Positions 7,941 to 11,153 of a DNA stretch of 11,153 nt are shown one piece after another. The notes below the pieces were generated by a model that was not told where the DNA came from, searched no databases, and saw only the letters and a list, made by a program, of their open reading frames with translations. A program made the translations under genes and the position numbers. Each line of letters opens with the position of its first letter. The stretch's first letter is position 1. The stretch is from Anaerolineales bacterium UBA2029. GTDB taxonomy: Bacteria; Chloroflexota; Anaerolineae; Aggregatilineales; Aggregatilineaceae. The stretch covers positions 1 to 11,153 of the forward strand of contig DDBP01000198.1 of assembly GCA_002332795.1 (NCBI GenBank), written 5' to 3'.

Positions 7941-8902
7941 GACGGCAGACTCCAGGTGACCAGCCCCTCGGCGTTGCGTCCGGCCACCAGCAGGCCGCGC
8001 TGCGTCAGCCGGTTGAGGTTGCCCAGCATGCCATAGCTGAAATCCTGGTTAGCGGCGGCAGGCCATGATCCCAGGCGCGGCCCCAGCGTCTCGATGGCCT
8101 GCCGCAGGGTGTAGGCGGGGCACTCGTGCGCGAAGTCGAGCAGCGCCCGCTCGACCAGCAGGCAGTAGTTGCGGCTCTCGCGCAGGAACTCGCTCACCTG
8201 CGGCCCCGTCTGCACCGGCCAGTGCGCGGGCGAGAGGGTCGCGATGTCCATCGCCATCAGCCGGTCGAGCGTGGCCAGGTAGGTGTCCACATAGCAGTAG
8301 GTCGGCGGCATGGCCGGTTGCCAGTCCTGATCGAGGATGGCGTTCCACAGGCCAGCCTCGCCGGCGATCAGCGTCTTGCTGCGCGGGTCGTAGACGGCCA
8401 GGTGACCCCAGGTGTGGCCCGGCGTGTGAATCACCTCCACGGCCCAGTCCGGCCCCAGCCGGAAGGTCTCGCCACCCTCCAGCGTCACGTCGAGCGGGTG
8501 ACTCAGGCATTGCTGACGGATGCCCGCTTTGCCTTCCTCGCCATAGCCGATGCCGTGATCGCGCTCGAACTGACTGTAGCGCCCGCGAATCAGCGCTTCG
8601 GTGTCTTCTACCCAGGGCCGGTCGAGCGTGTGACACATCAGCAGTGCCTGCGGGGCGGCCTGTTTCATAGGCGCGTCCCCGCCCTGATGATCCAGGTCGG
8701 AGTGCGAGATCAGGATGTAGGTCAGGCGCTCTGGCGACAGGCCGATGGTTTCCAGGTACGGCAGAATCTCCTGGGCCGGATTGTGCGCGCAGCCGGTGTC
8801 TACCAGCATGGCCGCGTCCTGACCGACCAGCAGATGCACGTAGACCATGCGGTTGTTGCCGAAGGCGCACTTGATGCGGTGAATGCCCGGTGCTATTTCC
8901 AC
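7937..8902 (-). CDS. Metallo-beta-lactamase-fold hydrolase, candidate lactonase
   Basis: A 321-residue MBL-fold protein starting at GTG 8902, with AAGGGGG six bases upstream. The metal motif is ISHSDLDHQGG (65-75): H67, D69, D71, H72, so the usual second histidine of HxHxDH is an aspartate. Further ligands are H163 in HTPGHTWGH (159-167), E182 in LIAGEAGLW (178-186), where most family members have an aspartate, and H227 in LSPAHWPV. The C-terminal 80 or so residues (around MLGNLNRLTQRGLLVAGRN) look like a small winged-helix region, as seen in LACTB2-like proteins. There is no signal peptide, so it is cytoplasmic. In this operon the most economical role is opening a sugar lactone made by an SDR, but a thioesterase or other hydrolase is equally possible from sequence. 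It overlaps the next gene by four bases and follows the previous one by 34. Confidence 0.85.
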   Translation of the reverse strand: MEIAPGIHRIKCAFGNNRMVYVHLLVGQDAAMLVDTGCAHNPAQEILPYLETIGLSPERLTYILISHSDLDHQGGDAPMKQAAPQALLMCHTLDRPWVEDTEALIRGRYSQFERDHGIGYGEEGKAGIRQQCLSHPLDVTLEGGETFRLGPDWAVEVIHTPGHTWGHLAVYDPRSKTLIAGEAGLWNAILDQDWQPAMPPTYCYVDTYLATLDRLMAMDIATLSPAHWPVQTGPQVSEFLRESRNYCLLVERALLDFAHECPAYTLRQAIETLGPRLGSWPAAANQDFSYGMLGNLNRLTQRGLLVAGRNAEGLVTWSLPS

Positions 8903-8936
8903 GACGAACCCCCTTTCAGGACTGACTGCGAGCGCG

Positions 8937-9734
8937 CTAAGGGCACCCTTGCGGCTGATCCGAGGGCTGCTGTCCCTTCACCCCCACACCGCCGTCTACC
9001 TGGAAATTGGCTCCAGTGACGAAGCTCGCCTCGTCGGAGGCCAGGAACAGGCACACGTTGGCGACCTCTTCGATGGTACCCACCCGCCCGATCGGGTGCA
9101 CCTGATCGAACTGCTGCCGCACTGCCTCCGGGTCGGACTGCGCGGCGATGAAATCGTGCAGCATGGGCGAGTCAATGGTGCCCGGCGAAACGGCGTTGAC
9201 GCGGATGCCACACGGCGCGTAGTCGGTGGACATGGCCCGCGCCAGGGCGATCAGCGCGCCCTTGGTGGCCGAGTACACCGCCAGCCCCGGCAGACCGAGC
9301 ACGCCGGTGACACTGGCCATGTGAATGATGCTACCCCGCCCCACCGCCAGCATATCGGGGATCACTGCCCGGCTGACCAGATACGCGCCGCGCAGGTTGA
9401 CAGCGATGCAGCGCTCGAAGTCAGCGGGCGAAGTCTCGTGCAGCCGTCCGGCGGGCATGACGGCGGCGTTGTTGACCAGTACGGTCACCGGGCCGAAGCG
9501 CTCGCGCAACGCAGCGACGGCGGCGTTCACCTGCGCTTCGTCGCGCACGTCCGCGCCCAGCGCCAGCGCCTGCCCGCCAAAACTGCGGATCTCGTCTACA
9601 ACCGCCTGACTGTCGCACTCGCGCAGGTCCAGCACGCCCACCCGCGCGCCCTCATGCGCAAAGCGCAGCGCGATCCCGCGCCCGATGCCGCGCGCCGCGC
9701 CGGTGATCAGAGCCACTTTGCCTTCCAGTCGCAT
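8937..9734 (-). CDS. Short-chain dehydrogenase/reductase (NAD-preferring), second SDR of the operon
   Basis: A 265-residue classical SDR. The cofactor motif is TGAARGIG (11-18). D36 at the end of the second strand (VLDL) favours NAD(H), D62-V63 binds the adenine ring, and NNAA is at 88-91. Catalytic residues are N113 (VNLRG), S141 (MASVTG), Y154 and K158 (YSATK). The C-terminal FVTGANFQVDGG is typical, followed by an unusual polar tail (KGQQPSDQPQGCP). The ATG at 9734 follows the first SDR gene by 12 bases, with GAGGGGGAAGG just upstream. Likely roles are oxidation of the free sugar to its lactone, or oxidation of a 2-keto-3-deoxy acid at C4 as in the L-fucose and L-rhamnose pathways of other bacteria. 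The substrate is not identifiable from sequence. Confidence 0.93.
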   Translation of the reverse strand: MRLEGKVALITGAARGIGRGIALRFAHEGARVGVLDLRECDSQAVVDEIRSFGGQALALGADVRDEAQVNAAVAALRERFGPVTVLVNNAAVMPAGRLHETSPADFERCIAVNLRGAYLVSRAVIPDMLAVGRGSIIHMASVTGVLGLPGLAVYSATKGALIALARAMSTDYAPCGIRVNAVSPGTIDSPMLHDFIAAQSDPEAVRQQFDQVHPIGRVGTIEEVANVCLFLASDEASFVTGANFQVDGGVGVKGQQPSDQPQGCP

Positions 9735-9746
9735 CCTTCCCCCTCA

Positions 9747-10511
9747 TCAATCGAACTGGAACAGTGAACAGCCGCCGTCGAGCGTCAACACGGTGCCGGT
9801 CATATAGGCGGTCTGCGGACCGGCCAGGTACACCACCGCCTGGGCGATCTCCACCGGCGTGCCCGGCGCGCCCAGCGGGATGACTTTCGCCACTCGCGCC
9901 GCGTAGGCCGGGTCTTCGCGCATCTGTCGCCCGGCCAGCCCCGCGTTGACGATGCCCGGCGCAATGGCGTTGGCGCGAATGCCATAAGGGGCCAGCTCGC
10001 GGGCTGCCTGTTTCATGAGCATGTTCAGCCCGGCTTTGCTCACCGTGTAGGGTGTGATCTCCGGCCAGGGAATCTCGGCAACCCAGGTGCTGGTGAAGAT
10101 CAGACGGCCCGGAATCTGGCGGGCGACCATGACGCGCGCCACCGCCTGCGCCACGTGAAACGCGCCCGTCAGGTTAATGTCCAGATGGCGCTGCCACATC
10201 TCCGGCGAGACTTCCAGGAAGGGCGCGGATTCGACGATGCCCGCGTTGATGCAGGCGATGTGCACGCCGCCGGTCTGTTCCGCCACCTCTGCCAGGGCGC
10301 GGTCAACGGCGGCGCGGTCGGTCACGTCCACCTGCTGATAAACAACCGGGCCGCCGACAGCCTCGACGCGAGCGATGCGCTCGCCGACCTGCTGCGGCGG
10401 CCTGATGTCCCACAACACAATGCGCGCGCCCTCGCGGGCCAGGTGCACGGCCATTTCGTTGCCCATGTCACCAGCGCCGCCGGTGATCAGCGCGGTCTTG
10501 CCCCCCAGCAT
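9747..10511 (-). CDS. Short-chain dehydrogenase/reductase (NAD-preferring), first gene of the operon
   Basis: A 254-residue classical SDR. I prefer ATG at 10511 over the in-frame GTG at 10517 because AGGAGG is nine bases from the ATG but only three from the GTG. The glycine motif is TGGAGDMG (10-17). D35 (LWDI) indicates NAD(H), and D62-V63 (VDVTD) follows. NAG is at 89-91, where the usual NNAG reads INAG. Catalytic S141 (FTSTW), Y155 and K159 (YTVSK) are present, as is N113 in DINLTG. The end YMTGTVLTLDGG is standard. It is only modestly similar to the second SDR, so it is not a recent duplicate and the two probably act on different intermediates. Upstream lie a perfect 7-bp hairpin and an AT-rich possible promoter. 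Confidence 0.93.
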   Translation of the reverse strand: MLGGKTALITGGAGDMGNEMAVHLAREGARIVLWDIRPPQQVGERIARVEAVGGPVVYQQVDVTDRAAVDRALAEVAEQTGGVHIACINAGIVESAPFLEVSPEMWQRHLDINLTGAFHVAQAVARVMVARQIPGRLIFTSTWVAEIPWPEITPYTVSKAGLNMLMKQAARELAPYGIRANAIAPGIVNAGLAGRQMREDPAYAARVAKVIPLGAPGTPVEIAQAVVYLAGPQTAYMTGTVLTLDGGCSLFQFD

Positions 10512-10543
10512 ATGCACTTGCCTCCTGCTCTGCGTGGATCGTG

Positions 10544-10567
10544 GCTCGCCCGCCGCCCCTGGCGAGC
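10544..10567 (-). promoter_or_regulatory. Perfect inverted repeat in the leader of the catabolic operon
   Basis: GCTCGCC (10544-10550) and GGCGAGC (10561-10567) are exact reverse complements around a 10-base GC-rich centre. The element lies between the AT-rich possible promoter and the ribosome binding site of the first SDR gene (about 15 bases upstream of AGGAGG). It could be an operator for a transcription factor encoded elsewhere or an mRNA hairpin that affects initiation. No T-run follows it. Confidence 0.45.
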
Positions 10568-10570
10568 GAA

Positions 10571-10613
10571 CCTATAAAGATACTATTATGTTTTATTTAA
10601 TCTGCCATATTCC
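10571..10613 (-). promoter_or_regulatory. AT-rich possible promoter region for the catabolic operon
   Basis: This is an abrupt A/T-rich block in GC-rich surroundings. On the minus strand it reads CATAAT (10585-10590, five of six matches to a -10 box) within TAAATAAAACATAATAGT. No convincing -35 box lies 16-18 bases upstream. Location before the operon is the main argument. Confidence 0.3.
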
Positions 10614-10659
10614 AGTTGATAGAAGATACCGGCTGTATTTCCAGTCTGGCGCAGATTCC

Positions 10660-10760
10660 ACCACAGAGAGCGCAGAGGCCACGGGGTAAGTCACGGAGTC
10701 TTTGCTATCTTTCTCCTCTGCGCCTTCAGCATCTCGGCGGTTCAAAACCGTTGCCCCCAA
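10660..10760. repeat. Intergenic repeat of the GCGCAGAGG type with inverted arms
   Basis: GCGCAGAGG (10670-10678) recurs as its exact complement CCTCTGCGC (10715-10723). Outside these, CCACAGAGA on the left and the complement CCGCCGAGATGCTGAAG on the right extend the resemblance. As recalled, this kind of sequence (CCGC-GAGACGCTGAAGGCGCAGAGG and its partner CCACAGAGA) is dispersed between genes in many environmental bacteria and is often mistranslated as short proteins containing RRDAEGAEE. No transposase is present. Only one copy is in the window, so its repetitive nature is from memory, not shown here. Confidence 0.55.
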
Positions 10761-10835
10761 ACCCGAAAGGCTCCCCTGGCAGGAGAACAATTCGCAATCC
10801 GCATTTTACAGGGAGCGAGCGTCTGATATCCTGCC

Positions 10836-10892
10836 GAGACGAAAACGGCCCCTTCTTCCCCGCGTCAGTCGTGCTCCAGGGAACAAGGGGCC
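10836..10892 (-). terminator. Rho-independent terminator of the arsenite efflux gene
   Basis: On the minus strand a long hairpin begins 42 bases after the acr3 stop codon. GGCCCCTT pairs with AAGGGGCC (10885-10892 with 10847-10854), a single C-C mismatch follows (10884/10855), then TTCCC pairs with GGGAA (10879-10883 with 10856-10860), around an 18-base loop. The stem is followed by GTTTTCGTCT (10837-10846). It separates the ars transcript from the catabolic operon. Confidence 0.8.
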
Positions 10893-10934
10893 AGAGAAGA
10901 GGAACGCTCGTCAGTCTTCAGGCGAGCGGCAGGC

Positions 10935-11153
10935 TCAGTCGCCGACGGTGATCACCTCGGCCTTGGGCGCGGTGGGATCGCCGCGATAGAAACGCCGCCC
11001 CAGCCACAGCGCCACATACACCAGCCCGATCAGCACCGGTACCTCGATCAGCGGGCCGACGACGGTCGCCAGGGCCTGCCCGGACGCGATGCCGAACGCG
11101 CCCACCGCTACCGCGATGGCCAGCTCGAAGTTGTTGCTGGCCGCGGTGAACGA
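10935..11153 (-). CDS. acr3: ACR3-family arsenite efflux permease (C-terminal fragment, 5' end outside window)
   Basis: The frame enters at the window edge and ends with TGA at 10935-10937, giving the last 72 residues. It begins SFTAASNNFELAIAVAVGAF, the very characteristic ASNNFELA segment of ACR3 arsenite exporters. A transmembrane helix follows (FGIASGQALATVVGPL), then IEVPVLIGLVYVALWLGRRF as the final helix, and a short polar cytoplasmic tail (YRGDPTAPKAEVITVGD). ACR3 proteins have ten membrane helices and extrude As(III) using the proton gradient; only the last two helices are in the window. Other ars genes would lie beyond the window. The terminator just downstream shows it ends its own transcription unit and is not part of the sugar-acid operon. 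Confidence 0.92.
   Translation of the reverse strand, partial: SFTAASNNFELAIAVAVGAFGIASGQALATVVGPLIEVPVLIGLVYVALWLGRRFYRGDPTAPKAEVITVGD

Noticed and set aside
8126..9767. Plus-strand frames opposite the MBL-fold and second SDR genes
   Set aside because: Antisense shadows; the minus-strand proteins show complete catalytic motifs.
10593..10790. Short frame translating to a protein containing RRDAEGAEE
   Set aside because: This is the translation of the intergenic repeat, a known type of spurious prediction; it has no ribosome site or gene context.
10512..10934. Possible small gene, tRNA, riboswitch or CRISPR repeats in the long intergenic region
   Set aside because: Only the terminator, the repeat, the AT-rich block and the leader hairpin could be made out; no cloverleaf, regularly spaced repeats or recognised riboswitch core were seen by eye.

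Overview
The window is high-G+C bacterial chromosome in which every gene I can support lies on the minus strand, so transcription runs from high to low coordinates. No single marker fixes the organism. The G+C-rich coding style, a SurA-like secreted PPIase, an ACR3 arsenite exporter, an archaeal-type KdaD-like dehydratase and the kind of intergenic repeat present would fit a Chloroflexota (Anaerolineae-like) bacterium, but this is an inference of moderate confidence at best.

Layout in the direction of transcription: (1) 11153-10935, the last 72 residues of an ACR3-family arsenite efflux permease, closed by a clear Rho-independent terminator (10836-10892). (2) 10512-10934, a gene-free stretch holding that terminator, a copy of a GCGCAGAGG-type intergenic repeat, an AT-rich possible promoter region and a perfect 7-bp hairpin in the leader of the next operon. 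(3) 10511-4561, a tightly packed six-gene operon: SDR, SDR, metallo-beta-lactamase-fold hydrolase, KdaD-like FAH-family dehydratase, ABC-type solute-binding protein without a signal peptide, and an MR/MLE (enolase superfamily) dehydratase. (4) 4560-4294, an intergenic gap with a candidate promoter and a perfect inverted repeat. (5) 4293-3178, a secreted parvulin-type peptidyl-prolyl isomerase. (6) 3151-1089, a two-gene restriction-modification island (endonuclease then methyltransferase, ATGA overlap) of visibly lower G+C than its surroundings. (7) 1006-476, a protein of unknown function with two similar halves, followed by (8) 427-1, the receiver domain of a response regulator that runs off the window.

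The six-gene operon reads as a non-phosphorylative sugar or sugar-acid catabolic cassette. The SDRs would oxidise a sugar (or a later keto intermediate), the MBL-fold enzyme is a candidate lactonase, the MR/MLE enzyme would dehydrate the aldonate to a 2-keto-3-deoxy acid, and the KdaD-like enzyme would dehydrate that again, towards alpha-ketoglutarate semialdehyde if the substrate is a pentonate. No semialdehyde dehydrogenase, permease, ABC ATPase or regulator gene for this operon lies in the window, and the substrate cannot be read from sequence alone.
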